41,750 nt of DNA from Deltaproteobacteria bacterium Ga0077550 (GCA_001464385.1 LNFB01000336.1:1-41750), one strand, 5' to 3'; counted from the stretch's first letter, positions 9,781 through 18,641 are shown. The notes: generated by a model from the sequence alone, not told the origin. Numbers and translations are program-made.

Positions 9781-9809
9781 GCCCCGAGCATAGTCTACAC
9801 TCTGCCCCC
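9781..9809. promoter_or_regulatory. 29-bp shared divergent promoter of trpE and glyA
   Basis: Only 29 bp separate the two start codons. On the minus strand TGTAGACT spans 9799-9792, with its hexamer TAGACT (9797-9792) 11 nt before the trpE GTG. On the plus strand TACACT (9796-9801) lies 8 nt before the glyA ATG. The two -10 candidates physically overlap. Both transcripts would begin at or beside the start codon, and simultaneous polymerase binding would exclude one another. No clear -35 was seen; it would lie inside the opposite gene. Confidence 0.55.
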
Positions 9810-11084
9810 ATGAACGAGGCCCGACGCGACCCCCCGCTCGCCGAAGCGGATCCCGAACTGTGGCAGCACATCCGCGGTGAGGACGCCCGGCAACGCGAGA
9901 GCCTGCGCCTCATCGCCTCGGAGAACTACGTGTCGCGCGCCGTGCTCGAGGCCAGCGCCACCACGCTGACCAACAAGTACGCCGAGGGCTACCCGGGCCG
10001 CCGCTACTACGAGGGCATGGACTTCGTCGATCCGATCGAGAACCTCGCGATCGCCCGGGCCCGCGCGCTGTTCGGGGCCGATCACGCCAACGTGCAGCCC
10101 TACAGCGGATCGCCCGCCAACCTCGCGGTGCTCCTCGGGCTGTGCAAGCCCGGCGACACGACGATGGGCCTCGCGCTGCCCGCCGGCGGCCACCTCACCC
10201 ACGGCTGGAAGGTCTCGGCGACCGGCATCTACTACAAGTCGGTGCAGTACGGCGTGCGCCGCGACGACCACCGCATCGACATGGACGAGGTCCGCAGCCT
10301 CGCGCGCGAGCACCGGCCCAAGCTCATCTGGGTCGGCCACTCGGCGTACCCGCGGATCCTCGACTTCCCGGCGTTCGCGGAGATCGCCGCCGAGGTCGGC
10401 GCGCACCTCGTCGCGGACATCGCCCATGTCGCGGGCCTCGTCGCCGGCGGCGTGCACCCCAACCCGGTGCCGCACTGCGCCGCCGTCACGACGACGACGC
10501 ACAAGACCCTGCGCGGGCCGAGGGGCGGGCTCATCCTCTGCAAGGCCGAGCACGCCGCCGCGATCGACAAGGCCGTGTTCCCGGGCCTGCAGGGCGGGCC
10601 GCACAACCACACCACGGCGGCCAAGGCCGTCGCGTTCGCCGAGGCCGCGACGCCGGCGTTCGCCGCGTACGCCAAGCAGATCGTGGTCAACGCCCAGGCG
10701 CTCGCCGAGCACCTGCTGGCGCGGGGCTACACGCTCATCTCCGGCGGCACCGACAACCACCTGCTGCTCATCGACCTGACGAACAAGGGGATCTCGGGGC
10801 GCGTCGCCGCGACCGCGCTCAACAGGTGCGGCATCGAGCTCAACGGCAACTCGATCCCGTTCGACCCGCGCAAGCCCTTCGATCCGTCGGGCATCCGCAT
10901 CGGCCTCGCGTCGCTCACGTCGCGCGGCCTGGTCGCGTCGCACATGGCCGAGGTCGCCGCGCTCATCGACGAAGGGGTGCTCGCCGCGGCCGCGAGCAAC
11001 GGCGAGCCCGACGCGGCGCTGTGCGCCCGCATGAAGGCCCGCGTGGCGGAGTTCCTGGCCCCGATGCCCGCGCCGGGGCTGTGA
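9810..11084 (+). CDS. glyA: Serine hydroxymethyltransferase
   Basis: This 424-residue PLP enzyme interconverts serine and glycine with tetrahydrofolate, supplying one-carbon units. Seen are LRLIASENYVS (substrate Glu region), LTNKYAEGYPGRRYYEG, NVQPYSGSPANLAV and the PLP lysine Lys232 in TTTHKTLRGPRGG. VFPGLQGGPHNH and the C-terminal GIRIGLASLTSRG are also intact. Length is standard. It heads a plus-strand run in which the following lipoprotein gene starts 2 nt after the stop. Serine is also the TrpB co-substrate, so sharing a promoter region with trpE makes metabolic sense. Confidence 0.97.
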   Translation: MNEARRDPPLAEADPELWQHIRGEDARQRESLRLIASENYVSRAVLEASATTLTNKYAEGYPGRRYYEGMDFVDPIENLAIARARALFGADHANVQPYSGSPANLAVLLGLCKPGDTTMGLALPAGGHLTHGWKVSATGIYYKSVQYGVRRDDHRIDMDEVRSLAREHRPKLIWVGHSAYPRILDFPAFAEIAAEVGAHLVADIAHVAGLVAGGVHPNPVPHCAAVTTTTHKTLRGPRGGLILCKAEHAAAIDKAVFPGLQGGPHNHTTAAKAVAFAEAATPAFAAYAKQIVVNAQALAEHLLARGYTLISGGTDNHLLLIDLTNKGISGRVAATALNRCGIELNGNSIPFDPRKPFDPSGIRIGLASLTSRGLVASHMAEVAALIDEGVLAAAASNGEPDAALCARMKARVAEFLAPMPAPGL

Positions 11085-11086
11085 GC

Positions 11087-12709
11087 ATGGAGCGGCACCG
11101 GGGACGGCGGCTCGCGCTCGCGCTCGCGCTCGCGCTCGGGGCGGGCTGTCCCAGCGATTCGGAGGTCGCAGGCCCGCCGACGCCGTCGCCGCCCGCGGCC
11201 GAGGGCGCGGAGTTCCGGGCGAAGGCCCACGCCGACGCGTACGCGCGGCTCGTGCCCCTGGCCCGCCGCGCGTTCGAGCTCGCCGACCCGGTGACCGACG
11301 CGGTGCTCGCCGACGCGCCGCTGCACCCGCGGCCGTTCTCGGTCGGTGGACGCGCCGCGCTCCGCAAGGCGGTCGACGCCGCGTGGATCGAGGCCGCGGA
11401 GATCCGCGCCGAGTTCCTCCCGCCCGAGACCGCGCTGCTGCTGCGCGTGATCCGGTTCGGACTCTCGCGCCTGCGCGACGAGCAGCAGCGCCGCCCGAGC
11501 ACGCGCACCGATCCTGCCGAGGGTCCCCGCGCGACGTCGGCCCTCGTCGACGAGGTCATGTGGCGCGGCCCCGGCTGTGCCGGCTGCGACGACGCGCTCG
11601 CGGCCGCTGGCCCCGAGCTCGACGCCGCCCTCGCAGACCTCGGCGCGACCACCCCGGCGCGGGCACGGGCCGCCGCGTCGCAGTGCGACGCGCTGCGCGA
11701 CCGCGTGGGCGCCTGGCGTCGAGGCCACCCCGACCCCGAGCGACTCGCCGGCGCGCTCGCCCTCGAGGCCGCCCTCGAGCGCGCGCGCGATCGATTGCTC
11801 GCGGTGGCGGGCGCGCTCGACCACGCGACGGTGACGTCGCCGCTGCCGGACGGCCTGCGGGCCGCGCGGGCGCCCGCCGACGCGGCGCGCCTCCCCGATC
11901 GCCTCGGCGCGACCGAGCTCCGGCGGTACCTCGACGTGCACGAGTCGGAGGCGCGCGACGCCGCCACGCTGTTCGCCGAGCTGCTCGCCGCCGCGGCCCA
12001 GCTCGCGGCGCTGCCCGACCCGGTCGCGGTGGACGCCGCCGCGGTGGCGCCCATCGACGCCGCGCGCTGCACCGCCGCGTGGGGACCTCTGGCGGCCTAC
12101 GCGAAGACGATGCCCGTGCTCGTCGCCGAGTTCGACTGCGCGCGAGATCGACAGCGCCTGCCCGAAGCGGCCGACGACGTCGATCTCGTCCGCGCCCTGG
12201 TCGTCGCCGGCATCGTCGAGCCCACGCGCCGCAAGACGCGGGCCCACACCGAGCCCCTCCTCGCGCGCGTCGCCGGCGACATCGCCCCGGCGTCGCATCG
12301 CCACGCCCTGTCGCTCGCGGTGCTGTCGGGGGCCAAGCAGACCGAGGCCCGCGCGCGCGCCGGCAAGGCCGCGCGCACCGACGTGTGCACGGCCCTCGTC
12401 GCGCTGTGGATCCACGGCGAGCAAGGCGACGACGCGGCGCTGCGCGAGCGCCTCGCGGGGCCGTGCCGCGGGATCGAGCTCGGACCGCAGATCGACGCCG
12501 TGCTCGCCCGACCCGCGGCCTCGCTCGCCGGGCTCGGCCTCGTGATGCTGACGATGGGCCCCGCGGACGCGGTCGCCCTCGAGCGCGCGTGGTGGCTGCC
12601 GCTCGGCCTGGTGATCCCGGCGATGCGCCCCGACGGTCCCCGGCCCGAGGCGAGCGTCGAGGTCCGCACCGAGGAGCTGACGCCGGACCCCGCCGGAGCG
12701 CCGCCGTGA
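11087..12709 (+). CDS. Hypothetical lipoprotein, 540 residues
   Basis: The N-terminus MERHRGRRLALALALALGAGC is a textbook lipoprotein signal peptide (lipobox LGAGC, Cys21), encoded by a run of GCGCTC repeats. After a short Pro/Ser linker the mature protein is Ala-rich and helical throughout. It has a few Cys residues, including a CAGC motif at about residue 165 that superficially resembles a CXXC redox site but lacks thioredoxin context. I do not recognise a family. It starts 2 nt after glyA (a GTG two codons earlier, at 11081, is also possible) and its stop overlaps the next GTG start (GTGA). That coupling links it to the pseudokinase gene, so they may act together. Confidence 0.75.
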   Translation: MERHRGRRLALALALALGAGCPSDSEVAGPPTPSPPAAEGAEFRAKAHADAYARLVPLARRAFELADPVTDAVLADAPLHPRPFSVGGRAALRKAVDAAWIEAAEIRAEFLPPETALLLRVIRFGLSRLRDEQQRRPSTRTDPAEGPRATSALVDEVMWRGPGCAGCDDALAAAGPELDAALADLGATTPARARAAASQCDALRDRVGAWRRGHPDPERLAGALALEAALERARDRLLAVAGALDHATVTSPLPDGLRAARAPADAARLPDRLGATELRRYLDVHESEARDAATLFAELLAAAAQLAALPDPVAVDAAAVAPIDAARCTAAWGPLAAYAKTMPVLVAEFDCARDRQRLPEAADDVDLVRALVVAGIVEPTRRKTRAHTEPLLARVAGDIAPASHRHALSLAVLSGAKQTEARARAGKAARTDVCTALVALWIHGEQGDDAALRERLAGPCRGIELGPQIDAVLARPAASLAGLGLVMLTMGPADAVALERAWWLPLGLVIPAMRPDGPRPEASVEVRTEELTPDPAGAPP

Positions 12710-14516
12710 GCCCGAACGCCGAGCTCGCCGCGTTGCCCGACGCGCTGCGCCTGCGACTCGCCGCGGGCGAGCACGACCAGGTCGCCGCCGCGCTCGAGGC
12801 CGACGGCGATCATGCCCGCGCCGCGCTCGTGCGCGAGCAGATCTGGGACTTCGCCGGGGCGTACGCGGCGTGGCGACGCGCCGGTGATCCACTGCGCGCG
12901 CTCAAGGCCGCGCTCGAGGCCAACGCGCCCGCGCTCATCGACGACGCCGTCGCCTCGTTCGCCGCGATCGACGATCGCACTCGGCTGCGAGAGGCCGCCG
13001 CGCTCTTGTCGTCGAGGCGCCGCCACCACGATGCGGCGATGTTGCTCGCCCGCTGCGACGACGCGCCGGGGGCCCAGGCCGACGCGCTGCTGCGGGCCGG
13101 CGATCGCACCGGGGCCGCGCGCGTCCTCGCGGACGCCGGCGATCCCCTCGCGGCGCTGCGGGCCCTGGGCGAGCTCGCCGACACCGCCGCGAGCGCGCCG
13201 GGCCACGCCCTCGCCGCGCGGCTGTGCTGGGATCTCGGCGACGCCGAGGCGGCCGCGCGCCACGCCCAAGTCGCGTGGCGCCACGGCGCGGCGACGCCCG
13301 AGGTCCGCGCCCTGCTCGCCCGCGCGCTGGCGACCCTCGGCCACGACCTCGCCGCCGAGATCGTGCTGCCGCAGCGGGCGCGCGACGGCGACGCGGTGCC
13401 GGGCCGGTTCCGCGTCACCGGCATGCACCCCGGCGGCCTCGGGGGCGCGGCGTACCTCGGCATCGATCGCACCGATCTGCGCGAGGTCGAGATCCACCTG
13501 TTGCTCGCCGATCTCCCGGACAGCTCGGCGGCCGAGCGCGGGGTGCTCGACGCGCTCTCGCGCTTCGCCCGGGTCGCGCGCGCGGCCGCGGCGATCGGGC
13601 ACCCTGCGATTCGGCCCGTGCTCGAGCTCCGCGAGGCCGATGGGCTGGTCGTGCTCGCGCGGGCGCAGGGTCCGAGCCTGCGCTCGCTGATCCGTCCGCC
13701 GGGCATGGACGACATGCGCTCGCGCGCGCGGGCCCTCGTCGCCTTCCTCATCGAGGGCCTCGCCGCGGCCCACGAGCGCGGGCTCGTCCACGGGTGGATG
13801 TTGCCGAGCCAGATCGTGTGCGACGCCCTCTCGGACCGTTCGGCGCGCATCACCTCGCCGGCCTCGCCGCGACGCACACCGGGAGCCTCGAGGAGATCCT
13901 CGCGGTGACGGCCCCCGAGGTGCGTGCCGGCGCCGCGCCGACGCCGGCCGCCGACGTGTACGCCGCCGGGGCCCTCCTCGCGGCGCTGCTGTCCGGCGAG
14001 CTCGGCGGCAGCGCGCAGGGTCCGTCGCCCGAGCACGCGATCGCGGCCGCGATGCTCGCGGCGGATCCGGCCGCACGTCCGACGGCTGCGGCCGCGCTGC
14101 TGCAGCTGCGGGCCCCCGTCGCCCACGTCCGCGAGCTCGGCACCCACGGGGACGCGGGGGACTCGACGACGGGGCTCACCCGCGAGATCGATCGCGTGCA
14201 CGGTGTGGTGGTCGACGCCGCCGCGACGTGGTCCGACGCCGAGCTCGACGCCCTGGGCGCCGCGAGCCCGCCGTGGTGCCAGCCGATCCTCGATCGCCGC
14301 GGGCGACAGTTCGTGCTCGCGCCGTGGCCGGTCGGGTGTCACGCCCTGGGCGACGACGTCGGCGACGCGTGGCGGACTCGCGTCCCCGCCGAGGCCCTCG
14401 AGCTCGACGACGCAGCACTGCGCGCCGCGATCGAGCAGCGCCTGCGGCCGAGCGCCCTCGTCGCGACGGCGGCGCGGGGCTGGATGCTCGCCCTCGACGA
14501 TCTGCTGTCGCGCTAG
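12706..14516 (+). CDS. Helical-repeat protein with degenerate protein-kinase domain (frame broken near 13826-13831)
   Basis: Starting from the coupled GTG at 12706, residues 1-225 are an Ala-rich alpha-solenoid resembling TPRs. From about residue 230 a kinase-like fold follows: GMHPGGLGGAAYLG resembles a glycine loop and AAHERGLVHGWMLPSQI aligns with the catalytic loop. After the frame change, LGPFGAHH sits where DFG belongs, TAPEV where APE belongs, and DVYAAGALLAALL matches the F-helix. The HRD Asp and the DFG Asp are both missing and no clear VAIK Lys is seen, so it should be a pseudokinase. The second frame begins near 13832 and ends at the TAG at 14514; one extra base in the CCC at 13826-13828 would join them into about 603 residues. 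Scaffolding or ATP-free signalling is inferred. Confidence 0.7.
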
Positions 14517-14524
14517 GGGCCACC

Positions 14525-16345
14525 ATGTCGGGGACCGACGCGCCGCTGCCCGCACGACCGCCTTGGATCGCGTCGGCGTCGCTGCTGGTGGTCCTGCTCG
14601 CGGTCATGGTCTGGGCGCTGCCGCGATCGGTGCAGCCCGGCGACGCCGGCGAGTTCGCGACGATCCTGCTGCGCGGCGGTGTGCCGCACCCGCCGGGCTA
14701 CCCGTGGATGCGCATGCTCGGGCCGTTCGCATCGCTGGCCGAGTCGCTCGGCCTGCCCGCGGCCACCGCGGCCGCCCTGCCCTGCGCCCTGCTCGGCGTC
14801 GCGGGTTGGTGGTGGATCGCCCACGTCGCCGCGCGCGTGAGTGGATGGCCGATCGCGTTCGGCACCGCGGCGTTCGTCGCCTGCGCCCACGTCGTCGTGC
14901 TGCACGTCACCGACGCCGAGGTGTGGGGCCCGCTGGTGTTCGCGACCGCGGGCCTGCTCCACCTCGCCGAGGCCCGCACGCGCGCGGCGTGGCAGGTCGG
15001 CGTGGCCTTCGGCGCCGCGCTGGCCGTGCACCTGACCGCCGTGTGGCTGCTGCCCCTGGTGATCCACGCCGCGTGGCCCCGCAGCGGCGCGGGAGGCCCT
15101 GCGCTCGCGCGGGCCCATGCCCTCGCGCGCGCCCATGCCCTCGCGCGCGCGCTGGTCGGCGGCGTCGCGGGGACGCTCGTCGGGCTGTCGATCTTCGCCA
15201 CGCTCGCGCTCGGCGATCCCGAGGCGCCGTGGCGCTGGGGCGCGCTCGACCACGCCGACGGCCTGCTCGGCCACGTGCTGCGCCGCGACTACGGCACGTT
15301 CAGCCTCAGCCTGCACGACGCCGATCCCGAGCCGCTCGCCCAGCTCGGGCGCGCGGCCGGCTCGTGGGTACGCGCCTGGTCGGCAGGCCTGCTGCATCAC
15401 CCCGCGTGGTCGCTCGCGCTGCTCGCCGCGCTCGTCGCGGGCGTGCGCGTGGCGTGGCCGCGCGATCGTCCGGGGCTCGCGCTCGCGATCGCCTCGGCGT
15501 GGCTGCTCGCGGCGGTGGCGTTCCCACTGCTGCACGACATCGATCCGAGCTCGGCGTTCGGCGCGTGGATCCTCGAGCGCTTCGACATCCTGCCCCTCGC
15601 GCTGTCCGTGGTGCCGCTGTCGGTCGCGATCGCGGCGGTCGCCCGAGCATTGCGGCCCGGCGCGCCGCGACGCCTCGCGCAGCTCACCGCCGCGGCCCTG
15701 CTGGCCAAGCAGCTGGGGACCACCGCGGGCCTGGGCGTGCCCGCCGACGACGACGCGATCGAAATCTACGCCCGCGACGTGCTGCGCACGCCCGAGCCGG
15801 GCGTCCCCGCGATCGTGATCGGCACCGACGATCACCGCAGCTTCGCGATCCTGTTCGCCCAGGCGGTCCTCGGCGAGGGCGCCGACGTGGTGTACATCGA
15901 CGCCTCGCTCCTCGCCCACCCGTGGTATCGCGCGGCGCTCCGCCGCCGGATGCCGGCGCTCCCCGACGAGGACAAGCCGGTGCGCCTGCTCGTCGCGCTG
16001 TGGTCCACGCCCGAGGGCCGTGCGATCCCGGTGTACCTGGCCAACGACTTCTCGCAGCCGTCGACGACGCTGCCGCGCGTGCCCGAGGGCGTGCTGTGGC
16101 GCGTGTTGCCTCCGCCCGGCGCCGCCCAGATGGACGTGAGCCTCGACGCGAGCCCCGACGCAGTGGTCGCGCGTCACCGCTCCGCGCGGGCGCGGCTGGT
16201 GGGTCCGCCGCGCGCGGCCCATTCGCCGTTCGCGGCGGATCTCGCCGCGGCGTGGGGCGAGCCCGACGCCCGCCTCCGCGCCGCGCTGGCCCACGGCGGG
16301 CGCGACGACCTGCTCGCCGCGCTCGACCCCGCCGCGCCCCCGTGA
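14525..16345 (+). CDS. DUF2723/TMEM260-like multi-pass membrane protein
   Basis: This 606-residue protein begins with a signal-anchor (LLVVLLAVMVWALP) and immediately the DUF2723 signature GDAGEFATILLRGGVPHPPG at about residues 39-58. About 8-10 hydrophobic segments follow up to residue 400, then a soluble C-terminal domain of about 200 residues (for example VPAIVIGTDDHRSFAILFAQ). DUF2723 proteins have a GT-C glycosyltransferase-like architecture; the human relative TMEM260 is an O-mannosyltransferase. Transfer of a sugar from a lipid carrier is therefore plausible here but not shown. The conserved acidic Asp/Glu pair is present. A three-fold ALARAH repeat lies at 15101-15154. The gene begins 8 bp after the pseudokinase stop, in the same operon. 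Confidence 0.8.
   Translation: MSGTDAPLPARPPWIASASLLVVLLAVMVWALPRSVQPGDAGEFATILLRGGVPHPPGYPWMRMLGPFASLAESLGLPAATAAALPCALLGVAGWWWIAHVAARVSGWPIAFGTAAFVACAHVVVLHVTDAEVWGPLVFATAGLLHLAEARTRAAWQVGVAFGAALAVHLTAVWLLPLVIHAAWPRSGAGGPALARAHALARAHALARALVGGVAGTLVGLSIFATLALGDPEAPWRWGALDHADGLLGHVLRRDYGTFSLSLHDADPEPLAQLGRAAGSWVRAWSAGLLHHPAWSLALLAALVAGVRVAWPRDRPGLALAIASAWLLAAVAFPLLHDIDPSSAFGAWILERFDILPLALSVVPLSVAIAAVARALRPGAPRRLAQLTAAALLAKQLGTTAGLGVPADDDAIEIYARDVLRTPEPGVPAIVIGTDDHRSFAILFAQAVLGEGADVVYIDASLLAHPWYRAALRRRMPALPDEDKPVRLLVALWSTPEGRAIPVYLANDFSQPSTTLPRVPEGVLWRVLPPPGAAQMDVSLDASPDAVVARHRSARARLVGPPRAAHSPFAADLAAAWGEPDARLRAALAHGGRDDLLAALDPAAPP
15101..15154 (+). repeat. 18-bp tandem repeat, three copies, coding ALARAH
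   Basis: Three in-frame 18-bp units encode ALARAH, ALARAH, ALARAL in a loop of the DUF2723 protein. Copy number may vary between strains because slippage would keep the frame. Confidence 0.7.
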
Positions 16346-16376
16346 GCCACGACTGCGATCCCTCCTCCGCGATCGG

Positions 16377-17753
16377 CTAGCCGCACTGGCTGCAGCCGAG
16401 CGTCTCGACCTCGCCGACGCAGATGCTGTCCCACTGGTTGTTGCAGCAGTACGGGTCGGCCGCGCAGACGCACGCCTGCACGCCGCCGTTGTCGCAGCCC
16501 GGCGTGCCGTGCGGGCCGCAGCAGGTGCTGCCGCACAACCCGAAGCCCAGGCTCGCCACCTCGCCGACACAGATGCCGTCCCACGCGTTGTTGCAGCAGT
16601 ACGGATCGGTCGCGCACACCCCCTGCTCGATCACGTTGTTCTCGCAGCCGGCCGCGCCCGTCGTGCAGCACGAGTGCTCGACCGGCGCCGGGCAGCTCCC
16701 GCAGCCGAGGCTGGTGACCTCGCCGACGCAGATGCCGTCCCAGAAGTTGTTGAGACAGAACGGGTCGGCCGCGCCGACGCACTCGTTGACCGGCACGTTG
16801 CCACACCCGGCACCGTCACCGTTGACGCAGCAGTCGCGCCCGTACAACTGATGGAGGCCGTCGAGGTCCTCCGCGCTGAAGATGCCGGTGCTCGCGCCGC
16901 TGTAGCACGACACCATCACGGAGCCCGGGTCGTTGCCCGTCGGCGTGTTGGGGATGTGGACGCCGGCGGGCACCTCCGCGCCGCCGATGCCACAGCTCAG
17001 CGAGCGGTCGAACCAGTCGGTGTGGCGGAATCCGATGCAGTGGCCGAGCTCGTGGGCCATCACGGCGCTCGCGGGGCCGACACCGAACGCCGCGACGCCC
17101 GACCCGATGTTGATGGTGGTGAACGGGAGGCCGCCCGCAGGGAACCCCGCGAGGCCGCCGCTACCCCCGGTCAGGACGCCGTTGATCACCACGTCGCAGT
17201 TGGGCGCGGGCGCGGGCGGGACCACGGGGATGCGCACCATGTTGAACGACAGGTTCTGCGCGTTGTAGCGGGCGATCGCGTTGTTGAGCCCCGCGTCGAG
17301 GACCGGACTGCCGGCGAACGCGGCGCCGTTGACACAGATGACGTCGATCGCCGTGCTGATCACGTTGGGCGTCCGGTACTGGCGGAACTCGTCCCCATCG
17401 CCGATCGGTTCGCCGTGACGATCGATGCCGATCATCTCGCGCGACGCCTCGAGCGTGACGATCGCGTCGCCGCCGACGATCACGAGGCCGTCGGCGTTCA
17501 CCTCGATCTCGCGCTCCGGGTAGCCGGCCTCCTGGAGGTTCGCGACGATCTCCAGCCGCGCGGCCTCGGGATCGAGGGCCTCGACCCCGACGGGCTCGCC
17601 CTCGGTGGCCTCGGATTCGGTCTCCGCAGCGTCGCCGTCGGCCGCGGGGCCGCGGGCCTCGTCGCCCTGGCACGCGGTGAGCAACGCGGCCGCGAGCGCG
17701 GTGACGCGAAGGGAGGGAGAAGATGCCGGGATGACGTTGTGATTGCTTCGCAT
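16377..17753 (-). CDS. M57-type 'HEIGH' zinc metalloprotease lipoprotein with Cys-rich repeats
   Basis: A 458-residue protein. Residues 1-28 form a lipoprotein signal ending LLTAC. An acidic linker follows. A pro-region-like part (EVNADGLVIVGGDAIVTLEA) comes next. The catalytic motif HELGHCIGFRH at about residues 234-244 fits HEXXHXXGXXH: His234, His238 and His244 bind zinc and Glu235 is the base. This matches the myxobacterial dual-action HEIGH peptidase family (M57). The C-terminal 150 residues hold three Cys-rich repeats of the type 'DPYCCNNQWDSICVGEV.tLGC..C'. These repeats are common at the ends of myxobacterial secreted proteins and probably form disulfide-rich surface modules. An AGGAG sits a few bases before the ATG at 17753, so this gene has a normal ribosome binding site. 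It is divergent from the sigma factor gene. Confidence 0.88.
   Translation of the reverse strand: MRSNHNVIPASSPSLRVTALAAALLTACQGDEARGPAADGDAAETESEATEGEPVGVEALDPEAARLEIVANLQEAGYPEREIEVNADGLVIVGGDAIVTLEASREMIGIDRHGEPIGDGDEFRQYRTPNVISTAIDVICVNGAAFAGSPVLDAGLNNAIARYNAQNLSFNMVRIPVVPPAPAPNCDVVINGVLTGGSGGLAGFPAGGLPFTTINIGSGVAAFGVGPASAVMAHELGHCIGFRHTDWFDRSLSCGIGGAEVPAGVHIPNTPTGNDPGSVMVSCYSGASTGIFSAEDLDGLHQLYGRDCCVNGDGAGCGNVPVNECVGAADPFCLNNFWDGICVGEVTSLGCGSCPAPVEHSCCTTGAAGCENNVIEQGVCATDPYCCNNAWDGICVGEVASLGFGLCGSTCCGPHGTPGCDNGGVQACVCAADPYCCNNQWDSICVGEVETLGCSQCG
16380..16850 (-). repeat. Three Cys-rich coding repeats
   Basis: Three units of about 46-50 codons share a CC...GC...C...DP(Y/F)C(C/L)NN.WD(G/S)ICVGEV.(S/T)LG core. 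They arose by internal duplication and form the C-terminus of the metalloprotease. Confidence 0.75.
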
Positions 17754-17942
17754 GGTGCTCCTCGCGTCGAGTCATTCGGCTCGATCGGAATGACGAATGG
17801 AGAGTGCGCGGTGCCAGGGTGGGCCCGCCGTTCGCTGGCTATATGCGGGCCGGCGGTGCGGACTGGACACCGCGCGCTTCGTTCGAGTGCGCGACCGAAC
17901 GATCGCTGCAACGACGACGACGACGCGCGGCTCACTCGTGGC
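17754..17942. promoter_or_regulatory. Divergent control region with two dyads
   Basis: This 189-bp gap lies between the protease and sigma factor starts. GTCATTC (17771-17777) and GAATGAC (17788-17794) form perfect 7-bp arms with a 10-nt centre, 18 bp from the protease start. TCGTTCG (17879-17885) and CGAACGA (17896-17902) form a second 7-bp dyad, also with a 10-nt centre, 41 bp from the sigma factor start. Equal geometry suggests operators for two dimers. A TATATG between them (17840-17845) is the only TATA-like element. Confidence 0.5.
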
Positions 17943-18629
17943 GTGAGTCGCGTCGACACCGTGGTGGCGAGGTTCCCGGAGCTCCCGCGCGAGCGCGTCG
18001 CGCAGGCCCTCGCAGGCGATCGGACGGCCATCGCCGATCTGTACCGGACCTACCGCAGCGCCGTGACGCAGGCGGTCGCGGCCGCGGTCCGTCAGCGACG
18101 GGCGGTCGACGCCGATCTCGACGACCTCGTCAGCGAGGTGTGGACGCGCTTCGTCGCCGACGGCTGCCGCCGACTGCACAGCTACGATCCCGAGCGCGGC
18201 GCGTTCGGCTACTACCTCCGCATGCGGGCCTTCGCGACTGCGCGCGCGCTGGTCGAGCAGCAGGTGCGCCGCGGCGACGTCGTGCGGGCCGAGTCCTCGC
18301 CTTCGTCGGCGATCGACGACGGGTTCGAGCACAGCGTGGTTCGTCGCGACGCGCTCGCACGACTATGGACCGCCCTCGGCGAGCGACTCGGACGCTCGGA
18401 CCTCGCGCTGTTCTCGTCGATGTTCGTGGAGGGACACCTCGCCCGCGAGGTCGCGCTGGCGCTCGGCTTGACGGAGGCGGCGGTGCACCGGCGCAGCCAG
18501 CGGTTGCGGCAGAAGCTCGAGCGCATCGCGGCCGACGTCGCCCCCGACTCGCGCGGAGCAAGGGCGACGCCGACCCGCTCGTCGCCGGGCCACGACGCCA
18601 CTGGCACCCACCGACGCCGCTTGGTGTAG
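17943..18629 (+). CDS. ECF-like RNA polymerase sigma factor
   Basis: This 228-residue protein has region 2 at about residues 15-100: ALAGDRTAIADLYRTYR, DADLDDLVSEVWTRF and DPERGAFGYYLRMRAFATA. These match the core-binding and -10 recognition helices of ECF sigma factors. A charged linker and region 4 (LAREVALALGLTEAAVHRRS, then LRQKLERI), a helix-turn-helix for the -35, follow. GTG at 17943 was chosen because it precedes the first conserved helix; GTG 17961 is possible. No anti-sigma gene follows; instead a Ser/Thr kinase starts 12 nt later. Some ECF groups are controlled by a neighbouring Ser/Thr kinase through phosphorylation, which is an attractive inference here. Confidence 0.78.
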   Translation: MSRVDTVVARFPELPRERVAQALAGDRTAIADLYRTYRSAVTQAVAAAVRQRRAVDADLDDLVSEVWTRFVADGCRRLHSYDPERGAFGYYLRMRAFATARALVEQQVRRGDVVRAESSPSSAIDDGFEHSVVRRDALARLWTALGERLGRSDLALFSSMFVEGHLAREVALALGLTEAAVHRRSQRLRQKLERIAADVAPDSRGARATPTRSSPGHDATGTHRRRLV

Positions 18630-18641
18630 GCTTCGGCTGCG
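18627..18641 (+). promoter_or_regulatory. -10-like element TAGGCT before the kinase gene
   Basis: TAGGCT (18627-18632) sits 9 nt before the GTG of the kinase, and its TAG is the stop codon of the sigma factor. Spacing and following sequence (TCGGCT) nearly copy the element at 31440. It could drive a leaderless kinase transcript. Confidence 0.45.

Noticed and set aside
9781..9809. Glycine riboswitch before glyA or trp attenuator before trpE
   Set aside because: Only 29 bp separate the two starts, too little for either.
11580..11600. CAGC motif in the 540-residue lipoprotein as a thioredoxin site
   Set aside because: No thioredoxin fold elements (WCxxC context, cis-Pro) surround it.
16346..16376. 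Terminator between the DUF2723 and metalloprotease genes
   Set aside because: Only a 5-bp CGATC/GATCG pairing is seen and no U-run.
18600..18630. Sigma-54 promoter (TGGCAC at 18602)
   Set aside because: No TTGC element at the required spacing; the TAGGCT element fits better.
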